From: Streptomyces sp. ST2-7A
GTDB lineage: Bacteria; Actinomycetota; Actinomycetes; Streptomycetales; Streptomycetaceae
Assembly (NCBI RefSeq): GCF_021390475.1
Contig: NZ_JAJUWS010000038.1
Span: forward strand, 1 to 63,067
Reading direction: 5' to 3'
Length of the DNA stretch: 63,067 nucleotides
Under the pieces are notes generated by a model that was not told where the DNA came from, searched no databases, and saw nothing but the letters and a program-made list of their open reading frames with translations. The translations under genes were made by a program, and so were the position numbers. Of the stretch, positions 55,234 to 63,067 are shown one piece after another. Each line of letters opens with the position of its first letter. Positions within the stretch are counted from its first letter, which is position 1.

Positions 55234-56481
55234 TCACTGTCGATACTGCTCGGTCAGGCGTTCGAGTACGGGTACGGTGTCGCGCGGCGTCGGCGCCTGC
55301 CGGACCTCCGCGTGCAACGCGGCAGCGCCCGTCCTGAAGGACGGGTCCTCCAGCAGCCGCGTTGTCTGCCGTTGGACGACGTCCGCCGTCAGCTCGGACA
55401 CCGGCACGACCAGTCCGGCGCCGCGAGCCGCCACGTGCCGAGCGGCGTTGGCCTCCCCCCAGAAGGCCATGGGAACGATCAGCTGCGGCACCTCGTGGAC
55501 GGTGCTGGCCGCGATGGTCCCGTCCCCGCCGTGGTGGATCACAGCCGAGCAGGTCGGCAGCAGTTGGTCCAGGGGCACATAGCTCACCGCGCGCACATGC
55601 GGGGGGAGAGTCCCCAGGGCGGCTCGCTGGGCCGCGTCGACCGTGGCCACCAGTTCGATGTCGAGCTGTGCCAGCTTGTCGACGAGCTGCCTCAGCTCCA
55701 CACCGCTCTCCCGGAACAGCTGCCGCCCCCGGCCACCCAGCCCCAGGGTCAGACACACCCGGGGCCGGCCCGGGCTCTCGCGCAGCCAGGCCGGCAAGGC
55801 GGTGGCTCCGTTGTACGGCACCCAGCGCATCGGGACGTACTTCTCGTCGACGGGCAGCCGCAGGCCGGGCGGCAGCGGGTCGATCGTCCACTGGCCGTGC
55901 AGCATCTCCGCGTCGAACCGCAGCCCGTGCTCCTTCAGCATCGGTTCCATCAGCCAGCTCAGGGGCTCCGCGAGCTGGGCCCCGTCACCGCCCAGCCGTT
56001 CCCGGGCCTTCGCCCACAGCCAGGCCACGTTGTCCTGGCCCCAGAGCAGACGGGCGTGCGCGGCGCCGCAGCTCCGGGCCGCGAGTGACGCCGGGACACA
56101 AAGCGGATCCCAGATCACCAGCTCCGGCTGCCAGTGCCGGCAGAAGCCGACCAGATCGTCCAGGGCGGGACGGTAGACCATCAGCGTACCGACCAGCTGC
56201 TCCCAGGTGGACGCCCAGTCCTCGTCGTCGTCGCCGTCGACCACCAGCGCGTCGGTGAGGGAGTTCAGCTTCTCCAGGTCGGAGTTGAACTCGACGACGC
56301 CGCGCAGCAGCGGATGGTCGCCGAGCGGTACCGGGGTCAGACCCGTCGCGCTGACCGCATCAGCCATGTCGGGGTGGACGGCTACCCGCACTTCGTGGCC
56401 CGCACCCCGCAGCGCCCAGGCGAGCGGCACGACGGGATGCAGATGCGCGGTAGCCGGGAAGATTGCGAAGAGGACTCGCAT
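55234..56481 (-). CDS. Macrolide-type glycosyltransferase, copy 5
   Basis: 415 residues. MRVLFAIFPATAHLHPVVPLAWALRGAGHEVRVAVHPDMADAV; AAHARLLWGQDNVAWLW; VPYNGATALPAWL; LTLGLGGRGRQLFR; CSAVIHHGGDGTIAASTVHEVPQLIVPMAFWGEA. Nearest paralogue is copy 4. ATG 56481 matches the start of the other copies; an upstream TTG (56508) is less likely. Adjacent to the aminotransferase, so a candidate for transferring the aminosugar. Confidence 0.94.
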   Translation of the reverse strand: MRVLFAIFPATAHLHPVVPLAWALRGAGHEVRVAVHPDMADAVSATGLTPVPLGDHPLLRGVVEFNSDLEKLNSLTDALVVDGDDDEDWASTWEQLVGTLMVYRPALDDLVGFCRHWQPELVIWDPLCVPASLAARSCGAAHARLLWGQDNVAWLWAKARERLGGDGAQLAEPLSWLMEPMLKEHGLRFDAEMLHGQWTIDPLPPGLRLPVDEKYVPMRWVPYNGATALPAWLRESPGRPRVCLTLGLGGRGRQLFRESGVELRQLVDKLAQLDIELVATVDAAQRAALGTLPPHVRAVSYVPLDQLLPTCSAVIHHGGDGTIAASTVHEVPQLIVPMAFWGEANAARHVAARGAGLVVPVSELTADVVQRQTTRLLEDPSFRTGAAALHAEVRQAPTPRDTVPVLERLTEQYRQ

Positions 56482-56613
56482 CGCGGCCTTTCTTGTTCTG
56501 GTCGCCAAGAGAAGGGACAGGAAGGGGATCCGGGCACCCGGCTCGGCGCGGCACGGCCGTGGGCCGCAGGCAGGCGTGCAGCCGGCCGGACGCCGCTGGG
56601 GCCCAGGACATCG

Positions 56614-57573
56614 TCATGACCGTCGAACGTCGCGCGGCATCGTCTCGGCGAGCAGGTCCCGCAAGGACGCGTCGGCACCGACCGCCGGCTGCCAGCCCAG
56701 CAGTTCCCGGGATCGAGAAATGTCCATCTGCTGCCACGCGGCCCGTGTCTGCGCGGCCCCGCCGCCGACCGCGTCGACGGCCTCCACCCGGCAGGGCACG
56801 TGACTGAGTTCGATGAGCCGGTCGACCAGCTGCCGCACCAGCACCGTGCGGCCGCTCCCAACGTTGATGATCCGGCCGCGGACCACTTCGCCCGGCGCCA
56901 CGGCGGCCGCGGTGGCCGCACCGGCGACGTCCCGCACGTCGACGAAGTCGCGGTAGGCGCGCACGGAACTCAGGCGGAGAACGAGTTCGGACGCGGCGTC
57001 CCGCGCGGCGGCGTGCTCGCCCAGCCGGCGCGCGATGCCGCCCACCAGGCTTCCGCGCGGCATCCCGGGACCGAGGGCGTTGGAGACGCGCAGCACCACG
57101 CCCTCGACGAGTTCCTCGCCGGTGGCCCGCAGCACGTGCTGGGCCGCCCGTAGCTTGGTCCGGCCGTAGACCGTGTCCGGGTGCGTCGGGTGCTGCTCGG
57201 TCAACGCCATCCCCGGGCCGACCGGTCCGTACTCATGGACGGTTCCGAGCTGGACCAGCCGGGTTCGGTGCGGCAGCTCGGCGAGCCGGGGCAGAAGTTC
57301 GGTGACCAGCCGGGTGTTGGCCGCCTCCATCTCCTTGTCCGTACCGCTCCAGACGCATCCGGCGGCGTTGACCACCACGTCCGGCTCGGCCTCGACGACG
57401 GCCTCGTTCACCAGGCCGGCCGCGGACGCGCCGGCGTTCCGGGAGATCCGGTGCACCCGGAACCCCACTGCGGTGAGCCGCGAGCAGATGTGTCTGCCCA
57501 GAAAACCGGTGGCGCCGAGCACCACGGCCGATACGTCGCCCGGCTCGCCCTCGGCTCGCCGCGGCCGCTTCAC
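56614..57573 (-). CDS. NDP-hexose 4-ketoreductase (extended SDR)
   Basis: 319 residues. Coenzyme motif VVLGATGFLGRHI, VYGRTKLRAAQHV (YxxxK), LRVSNALGPGMPRGSLVGGIARR, YRDFVDVRDVAGA. Family of EryBIV/UrdR-type 4-ketoreductases. GTG 57573 overlaps the stop of the 2,3-dehydratase (GTGA), so it is co-translated with it. With the gene at 45003 it makes two 4-ketoreductases, possibly for two stereochemical outcomes or two sugars. Confidence 0.88.
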   Translation of the reverse strand: MKRPRRAEGEPGDVSAVVLGATGFLGRHICSRLTAVGFRVHRISRNAGASAAGLVNEAVVEAEPDVVVNAAGCVWSGTDKEMEAANTRLVTELLPRLAELPHRTRLVQLGTVHEYGPVGPGMALTEQHPTHPDTVYGRTKLRAAQHVLRATGEELVEGVVLRVSNALGPGMPRGSLVGGIARRLGEHAAARDAASELVLRLSSVRAYRDFVDVRDVAGAATAAAVAPGEVVRGRIINVGSGRTVLVRQLVDRLIELSHVPCRVEAVDAVGGGAAQTRAAWQQMDISRSRELLGWQPAVGADASLRDLLAETMPRDVRRS

Positions 57574-58955
57574 AGGTCCGCCGCGCCGGAGTTCAGCGCC
57601 GCCAGCAGGGTTCGTGCCTGCACATTGACGTAATGTCCATGGCGGGTGAGGGAGCTGAGCTGGCTGGGCGTCACCCAGCGGTAACCGGGCGGAGGATCCA
57701 GGGGCGCCTGACTCTCGTCGGCTTCCACCACGAGGTATCGGCTCACCGCGTTGAGAAAGCGTCCCCCCTCCTCCGAGTGCAGCGCGTCGTAGCGAATGCG
57801 GTCCGGGCCGGCCCCCTGTACCAGGTCCAGAAAGCGAGGCTGCCGGTGCTTCGGCAGCCGGGTCCAGTTGTCCGGAGTGGCCTGCACGGTGGGTCCGAGC
57901 TCCACGGTGTCCAGGAACCCGCCCTCGACCCGGGCGTGGACCAGCAGATGTGGTATCCCGCAGATGCGGCGGGCGACGAAGGCGGTGACGCCGGTGCCCG
58001 TCGGCTCGAAGAGCGGCTGTGTCCAGCCGGGCACCTCACGGTTACCCGCCTCCACCTCGACGGCGACCACCCGGAAGTAGCGGCCGTCCGCGCGCTCGAT
58101 CGCGTGCTCGCCCCGGGTCCAGTCCGCGACCTCGTCCAGCGGAATTCGTGCCACGGACACCTCGTGCCGAGCACGCTCCGACGTGAACCAGGAAAGCAGG
58201 TCCACGTCGGACTGAAGGGCTTTCGGAGTCCCGTCCTGGGTGGGCATGCAGGCCAGGGCAGTGCGCGCGTCCATATTGACCACATGGTCGCGGCGGAGGA
58301 GCTCCCCGATCTGACCGAGGGTGAGCCAGCAGTAGTCCGGGTCCACCGGTACTTCTCCGGCCGTCTCGACCACCATGTTGCGATTGGATTTGCGATAGAA
58401 CCAGGAGCCGTGTTCGGACTGGAGTACGTCGGCCACGGCCCTTCCCTGTTCGGGCCGTATGAAGTGCGACAGGTACTTCACATCCGCGCCCTTGTGCACC
58501 TTGGTGTAGTTGCTCCGGGTCGCCTGCACGGTGGGCGAGAGCTGGAGCAGATTGGGATTACCCGGCTCCATCTTCGCCTGCATCAGAAAGTGCAGTACAC
58601 CGTCGAACTCCTTGGCCAGAATACCGAGAATACCCACTTCGGGCTGCTTGATGATGGGCTGCTGCCAGTCGCACACCGGCCCCGTGTCCACTGACACCCG
58701 GAGCCCTTCGACGCTGAAGAACCGGCCGCTTTGATGCACCAGATTTCCGGTGGCGCTCTCGAAGTACCAACCGTTCAGTTCCGCGAAAGGTATCCGGTCC
58801 ACCCGAAAACGGTGCGCCCGCCGCCGCCCTTCGAGCCAGGCGGGAAAGTCGGCTGTGTTCATGTCCCGGCCCTGATCCGTATGCCGCGCGGACAGGGCGA
58901 GCCGTCCGGCCACATCCGTATCCGTCCGGGAGTGCAACGTGGTCACCGCGCTCAT
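57570..58955 (-). CDS. NDP-hexose 2,3-dehydratase (SpnO/TylX3/UrdS family)
   Basis: 461 residues with the internal duplication of the family: LVHQSGRFFSVEGLRVSV / IERADGRYFRVVAVEVEA, ILGILAKEFDGVLHFLMQAKMEPGNPNLLQLSPTVQATRSNYTKVHKG / AFVARRICGIPHLLVHARVEGGFLDTVELGPTVQATPDNW. It removes the C2 hydroxyl of NDP-4-keto-6-deoxyglucose. Start at ATG 58955 (six bases after AGGAGG), not the 58961 ATG inside that site. The ATGA overlap couples it to the 3-dehydratase. Confidence 0.95.
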   Translation of the reverse strand: MSAVTTLHSRTDTDVAGRLALSARHTDQGRDMNTADFPAWLEGRRRAHRFRVDRIPFAELNGWYFESATGNLVHQSGRFFSVEGLRVSVDTGPVCDWQQPIIKQPEVGILGILAKEFDGVLHFLMQAKMEPGNPNLLQLSPTVQATRSNYTKVHKGADVKYLSHFIRPEQGRAVADVLQSEHGSWFYRKSNRNMVVETAGEVPVDPDYCWLTLGQIGELLRRDHVVNMDARTALACMPTQDGTPKALQSDVDLLSWFTSERARHEVSVARIPLDEVADWTRGEHAIERADGRYFRVVAVEVEAGNREVPGWTQPLFEPTGTGVTAFVARRICGIPHLLVHARVEGGFLDTVELGPTVQATPDNWTRLPKHRQPRFLDLVQGAGPDRIRYDALHSEEGGRFLNAVSRYLVVEADESQAPLDPPPGYRWVTPSQLSSLTRHGHYVNVQARTLLAALNSGAADL

Positions 58956-60256
58956 GAGCATCCTCCTACGAACTCCCGCACAGTCCTGATGACATAGTCG
59001 AGCATTTCGTCGGTGAGCCCCGGGTACACACCGATCCAGAACGTCTGCTCGGTAATGATGTCACTGTTGACCAGGTCCCCGGAGATCCGGTGCGGGCGTC
59101 CGATGTACGCGGGGTGCCGGGTCAGGTTTCCGGCGAACAGCCGACGGGTGCCGATCTTGCGGCCTTCGAGGTGGTGCACCAGTGACGCCCTGGTGAAAGG
59201 TGCGTCGGGATGTACCGTCAGCGCGAACCCGAACCAACTGGGGTCACTGCGCGGTGTCTTCTCGGGCAGCAGCAGATGAGGGGTGCCGTCCAGACCCTCA
59301 CGCAGCCGGTTCCAGTTGTCACGCCGCGCCTGGCAGAAGGCATCTAGTTTGGTCAGCTGACTCAGGCCAAGGGCGGCCTGGAGGTCGGTTGCCTTCAGGT
59401 TGTAGCCGACGTGCGAGAAGATGTACTTGTGGTCGTACCCCTCGGGCAGGGTGCCCATCTGGTACGAGAACCGCTTCAGACACTTGTCGCTCTCGCCGGG
59501 CTCGCACCAGCAGTCCCGGCCCCAGTCACGCAGCGACTCCACAATACGGGCCAATGCCAGGTTCGAGGTCAGAACGCAGCCGCCTTCCCCCATGGTCAGA
59601 TGATGTGCCGGATAGAAACTGACCGTCGAGACCTCTCCGAACGCGCCGGTCGGCCGGCCGTCGTACGTCGATCCCACCGCGTCGCAGTTGTCCTCGATCA
59701 GAAACAGGTCGCGATCCTGCGCGAACTGGCTGATCTCCGTGGCCTCGAAGGGGTTGCCCAGCGCATGCGCGATCATGATCGCCCGGGTGCGCGGTCCGAC
59801 CGCCTGCGCTATCCGCGTCGCCGTCGTGTTGTACGTCCCCAGGTCGACGTCCACGAACACCGGCACCAGCCCGTTCTGCAGGATGGGGTTGACCGTGGTG
59901 GGAAACCCCGCCGCGACCGTGATCACCTCATCTCCGGGCATCAGCCTCCGGTCCTCCAGCAGGTGGGACGTGAAGGCCGAGAGCGCCAGAAGATTCGCGG
60001 AACTCCCCGAATTCGTCAGATGCGCCTTGCGCAGGCCGAGCTTTCTCGCGAATCGTGACTCGAACATGCGCGCGCTGCGGCCCGCGGCAATCCGGAGGTC
60101 CAGTGCCGCTTCCACGAGTGCCGCCCGATCTTCCTCCTCCAGCACCGCACCCGACGGCCAGATCTCCGTGACACCGGGGACGAACTCCCCTGCCGGCTGC
60201 ACGTCTCGGTGGTACTTCCGGGTCTCTTCGAGCACCAGATCCCTGTGATAGCTCAT
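58952..60256 (-). CDS. NDP-hexose 3-dehydratase, PMP/[2Fe-2S] type (SpnQ/UrdQ/E1 family)
   Basis: 434 residues. Removes the C3 hydroxyl. It shows the family hallmark: His in place of the PLP lysine (SFYPAHHLTMGEGG), and cluster cysteines in RDCWCEPGESDKCLKRF. Other marks: LTNSGSSANLLALSAF, AHALGNPFEATEI, VGYNLKATDLQAALGLSQ. Needs an electron-transfer partner not found here. The start is taken at ATG 60256 (MSYHRDLVLEETRKYHRD), the usual family N-terminus; the frame is open to 60349. Confidence 0.95.
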   Translation of the reverse strand: MSYHRDLVLEETRKYHRDVQPAGEFVPGVTEIWPSGAVLEEEDRAALVEAALDLRIAAGRSARMFESRFARKLGLRKAHLTNSGSSANLLALSAFTSHLLEDRRLMPGDEVITVAAGFPTTVNPILQNGLVPVFVDVDLGTYNTTATRIAQAVGPRTRAIMIAHALGNPFEATEISQFAQDRDLFLIEDNCDAVGSTYDGRPTGAFGEVSTVSFYPAHHLTMGEGGCVLTSNLALARIVESLRDWGRDCWCEPGESDKCLKRFSYQMGTLPEGYDHKYIFSHVGYNLKATDLQAALGLSQLTKLDAFCQARRDNWNRLREGLDGTPHLLLPEKTPRSDPSWFGFALTVHPDAPFTRASLVHHLEGRKIGTRRLFAGNLTRHPAYIGRPHRISGDLVNSDIITEQTFWIGVYPGLTDEMLDYVIRTVREFVGGCS

Positions 60257-60357
60257 GTCAGGTTCACCACTCCTCATTTCGCCGCCGGCAGACGCGTGCC
60301 GGTCGCGGATGGCATTCGTCATCACAACGCTCCCGCCGCCGGCCGACATCTGCTACC

Positions 60358-61362
60358 TCAGGGCCAGTCTCCCGGACTTGTTTTCGCGGTCTCCTGCTGG
60401 TGTTTCAGCGATTTCCACCACTCAGGGTTGTCGCGGTACCAGGCAACGGTCTCTGCCAGGCCCCTGGTGAAATCGACCTGCGGAACGAAGCCGAGCACCG
60501 TCTCGAGCTTGGTACCGTCCAGGCTGTACCGCAGGTCGTGTCCCTTGCGGTCGGCCACCCGACGGACCTTGGACCAGTCGTGTCCGAGCAGCGCGAGGAT
60601 CTCCTCCGTTATCGCCGTGTTCGTTCGTTCAGTGCCTCCGCCCACGTTGTAGATCTCGCCGGCCGCACCGCGGGTGAGGACCAGGTGAACGGCTCGGCAG
60701 TGGTCCGCCACATGCAGCCACTCGCGCACGTTGCCGCCGTCTCCGTACAGGGGAACCCGTTCCCCCTCCAGGAGATTGGTGACGAAGCGTGGGATCAGCT
60801 TCTCCGGATGCTGGTAAGGACCGTAATTGTTCGAACAGCGGGTGATGCTGACGTCCAGGGCGTGTGAGCGCCAGTATGAGCGGGCGAGCAGGTCGGAGGC
60901 CGCCTTGGAGGCGGCGTAGGGAGAATTCGGAAGCAGCGGGGAATTTTCGGTCCACGATCCCTTTTCCACCGAGCCGTACACCTCGTCCGTGGAAACGTGG
61001 ACCACGCGCTCGGTGCCGGTTCTCAGCGCGGCCTCCAGCACCGCCTGAGTCCCTGCCACATTCGTCCGGATGAACTCGGCCGCCGACTCGAGCGATCGGT
61101 CGACATGTGATTCGGCGGCGAAGTGGACCAGCGCGTCGTGACCGGGTAGGAGTTCGAGCAGCAGGGCGAGGTCACAGACATCGCCCTCCACAAAGTCCAG
61201 TCGCGGATGGCTGCCCGGAAGATTCTCCCTGTTCCCGGCGTAACTGAGCTTGTCCAGAACGGTGACCTTGTCCCGCTCGAAACCCTCGAACTCCCCGGCC
61301 AGCAGGGACCGTACGTAGTGCGAGCCGATGAATCCGGCTCCACCCGTGACCAGCACCTTCAT
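60358..61362 (-). CDS. rmlB: dTDP-glucose 4,6-dehydratase
   Basis: 334 residues. Makes dTDP-4-keto-6-deoxyglucose, the common intermediate. VLVTGGAGFIGSHYVRSL, HFAAESHVDRSL, HVSTDEVYGSVEKGSWTENSPLLPNSPYAASKAASDLL (YxxxK), RCSNNYGPYQHPEKLIPRFV. ATG 61362 after GAGGTCATACG; frame open to 61482. No rmlA in the window, so dTDP-glucose comes from elsewhere. Confidence 0.97.
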   Translation of the reverse strand: MKVLVTGGAGFIGSHYVRSLLAGEFEGFERDKVTVLDKLSYAGNRENLPGSHPRLDFVEGDVCDLALLLELLPGHDALVHFAAESHVDRSLESAAEFIRTNVAGTQAVLEAALRTGTERVVHVSTDEVYGSVEKGSWTENSPLLPNSPYAASKAASDLLARSYWRSHALDVSITRCSNNYGPYQHPEKLIPRFVTNLLEGERVPLYGDGGNVREWLHVADHCRAVHLVLTRGAAGEIYNVGGGTERTNTAITEEILALLGHDWSKVRRVADRKGHDLRYSLDGTKLETVLGFVPQVDFTRGLAETVAWYRDNPEWWKSLKHQQETAKTSPGDWP

Positions 61363-61513
61363 CGTATGACCTCGATTCGGATACCGTCGCTTGAGTTTCC
61401 GCACGCCGTTCGCCGTCGGCGTTCCGGCCGGTGCGGGGCAGCAGGCGTCTTCTTGTGTCGGACGGGCATGCCCACGTGGCACCCGCGTTGCGCGCAGCCG
61501 CAGTGCGCCCGCG

Positions 61514-62794
61514 TCATTTCCGGTACAGGTCGGTCAGCCGCTCCAGCGTGGGCACGAGCTCGGCGGGAGTGGGCACAGCCAGCCAGTCCGCATACAGACC
61601 CGCCGCTCCCTCCCCGAAGGAGGGCTCCTGAAGGATCCGGAGCAGGGCGCTTTGCAGGGAGGCCACGGAGAACCGTTCACGGTCCAGCGCCAGCCCGGCG
61701 CCCCGGCTGCGGATGTGCCGGGCGACCGGATCGGACGCTCCGTTGTCCCACGAGCTCAACGCGCCCGTGACCAGCTGCGGGACCCCTGCCGCCACCGCTG
61801 CACCCGCCGTACCGGGGCCCCCGTGATGGATGATGGCCGCGCAGGTCGGAAGCAGCAGGTCCAGCGGCAGGTACTCCACGACGCGCACATTCTCGGGCGG
61901 CCGGTAGGCGGGGTCGAGCTGATCGGTGTTCAATGTGGCGACGATCTCGATGTCGAGCTCGGCCAGCCCGTCGAGCAGGTCAGGGAGCGGGACGCCGGCG
62001 GCCACCAGCCGTTCCCTGCCGCTCAGGCCCACGGTGAGACACACTCGCGGCCGCTTCGGCTCCTCGTACAGCCAGGGCGGCACCGTGGTCGCACCGCTGT
62101 ACGGGACGGAGCGGACGGGCACGTACGGGACCGGCAGCGGCAGCTGCATCGCCGGGGGTGTGGGATCCACGGTCCACTGGCCGAGAAGCAGCTCGTCGTC
62201 CGCCTGGCAGCCGAATCTCTCCGCCATCGGCCGCACAAGTTCCAAGACGGGGTCACGGGCCGCTCCCGTCGTCCGGTCCGCCAGGCGTTCGCGCACCAGT
62301 TCCCGGCTCCACGCCCAGTAGTCCACACCAACCATCAGTCGGGCACTGGCCGCGCCGCAGGAGCGAGCCGCTATGGACGCAGCGTAGTGGGAGCAGTCCC
62401 ACAGCACCAGATCCGGCTGCCAGCTCCGGGCGAAGCCGATGAGATCCTCGACCATCGGCCGGTGACCGTCTCGCGCCGGCTCTCCCGGGTGGTACTTCGA
62501 GAGCACCGGGAGGATCCGGTGCCGGAAGAACTCCCACAGCCGGCGGTCGTGCGCGTTCAGGGCCAGGTCGCGCTCCAGCTCGGCCAGCCGGTCCGCGTCG
62601 AGGAGGGGGGCGGACGGGAGTGCCTCGCTCTCCCCCATGGGTACGGCGGTGAGACCGGCGGCGGTGATGGTCTCGGTCATGGCCGGATACGTGGTGACGC
62701 GGACTTGATGACCCGCGCACTGAAGCGCCCACGCGAGTGGGACGACCGGGAACACATGGGTCGTCGAGGGCCAGGCCGCGATCATGACGCGCAT
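61514..62794 (-). CDS. Macrolide-type glycosyltransferase, copy 6
   Basis: 426 residues. MRVMIAAWPSTTHVFPVVPLAWALQCAGHQVRV; GAASARLMVGVDYWAW; VPYSGATTVPPWL; CLTVGLSGRER; CAAIIHHGGPGTAGAAVAAGVPQLVTGALSSWDNGASDPVARHI. Starts the deoxysugar transcript. ATG 62794 after GGAGAGTTCTG. No activator gene seen. Confidence 0.94.
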   Translation of the reverse strand: MRVMIAAWPSTTHVFPVVPLAWALQCAGHQVRVTTYPAMTETITAAGLTAVPMGESEALPSAPLLDADRLAELERDLALNAHDRRLWEFFRHRILPVLSKYHPGEPARDGHRPMVEDLIGFARSWQPDLVLWDCSHYAASIAARSCGAASARLMVGVDYWAWSRELVRERLADRTTGAARDPVLELVRPMAERFGCQADDELLLGQWTVDPTPPAMQLPLPVPYVPVRSVPYSGATTVPPWLYEEPKRPRVCLTVGLSGRERLVAAGVPLPDLLDGLAELDIEIVATLNTDQLDPAYRPPENVRVVEYLPLDLLLPTCAAIIHHGGPGTAGAAVAAGVPQLVTGALSSWDNGASDPVARHIRSRGAGLALDRERFSVASLQSALLRILQEPSFGEGAAGLYADWLAVPTPAELVPTLERLTDLYRK

Positions 62795-63067
62795 CAGAAC
62801 TCTCCATTCGGTGAACGGCGGCCCGCATACCGCGGGACAAGCCGGAACTGACAGCGGAAGCTTCGGCCGGTCGGACGAGCCGGTGCGGCCCGCGTGCACG
62901 CGTCCGGGCGCGCGACGACGGGCCCGCAGACGTCCGGCGTGCTCATTAGAGGACCATCCCTTCTGCAGCCCTCTTCGGTAGGGTTGTGACCTCTCGGTCC
63001 CGGTGGGTGCATGGCCAAGCTTGCGAGCCGCTCGACGGCCAGCATGAGTTCCGCCAGCCCCGCCGGG
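62794..63067 (-). other. Right-edge region, possible end of a gene that continues outside
   Basis: On the minus strand a frame enters from the right edge (PAGLAELMLAVERLASLAM) and stays open until TGA 62796-62794, sharing one base with the glycosyltransferase ATG. Low-quality composition after residue 20 makes a real gene uncertain. No family recognised. Confidence 0.2.

Overview
This is a high-GC actinomycete chromosome segment, most likely Streptomyces. Reasons: strong GTG/ATG codon bias toward G/C, a ligA / B12-independent methionine synthase / mnmA / cysteine desulfurase block next to a gcvT-gcvH-glyA-sdaA block (an arrangement I recall from S. coelicolor, not checked here), DtxR/DmdR-type iron boxes, a CebR/CelR-type box in front of a cellulase, and an XRE regulator followed by tiny zinc-ribbon proteins. 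No tRNA, rRNA, CRISPR array or intact insertion sequence was recognised.

Layout. 0-2 kb: a secreted GH11 xylanase with a CBM2-like cellulose-binding module, with GAAA/TTTC inverted repeats upstream. 2-12.4 kb: housekeeping genes (NAD-dependent DNA ligase, methionine synthase-like protein, SDR, methyltransferase, nitrilase-family hydrolase, tRNA 2-thiouridylase MnmA and a cysteine desulfurase that can feed it, Tat-exported amidase). 12.5-19.8 kb: mixed small genes, including a noticeably lower-GC island (about 14.15-15.65 kb) with an XRE regulator and three small overlapping genes, then Dps, GNAT, thioesterase and a TRIC-family channel. 20.2-27.5 kb: SseB-like protein, an acidic secreted protein, a tandem glycine riboswitch and the glycine/serine genes gcvT, gcvH, glyA, sdaA, with a large inverted repeat in every gap. 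27.5-32.2 kb: DUF421 protein, a zinc alcohol dehydrogenase broken by one in-frame amber codon, class F sortase with a DUF4142 partner, an S4-domain RNA-binding protein.

32.3-37.5 kb: a complete 2,3-dihydroxybenzoate (catechol siderophore starter) operon dhbA-C-E-B under a near-consensus iron box, but with no NRPS, exporter or uptake genes beside it. A second, weaker iron box lies 180 bp further on with no iron gene next to it. 38.1-40.9 kb: a secreted GH9-Fn3-CBM2 cellulase behind two CelR-type boxes.

41.6-63.0 kb: a secondary-metabolism cassette that begins beside a decayed pyruvate phosphate dikinase fragment. It holds six EryCIII/DesVII-type glycosyltransferases, RmlB, NDP-hexose 2,3-dehydratase, 3-ketoreductase, an iron-sulfur/PMP 3-dehydratase (SpnQ type), a SpnR-like 4-aminotransferase, two 4-ketoreductases, a heterodimeric ABC exporter and a divergent TetR regulator with a leaderless-looking promoter. 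No 3,5-epimerase, sugar N- or O-methyltransferase, RmlA, or any PKS/NRPS is present. The genes together predict D-series 2,6-dideoxy, 2,3,6-trideoxy and 4-amino-2,3,4,6-tetradeoxy sugars attached to an aglycone made by genes to the right of the window or elsewhere. The cluster probably continues past the right edge.
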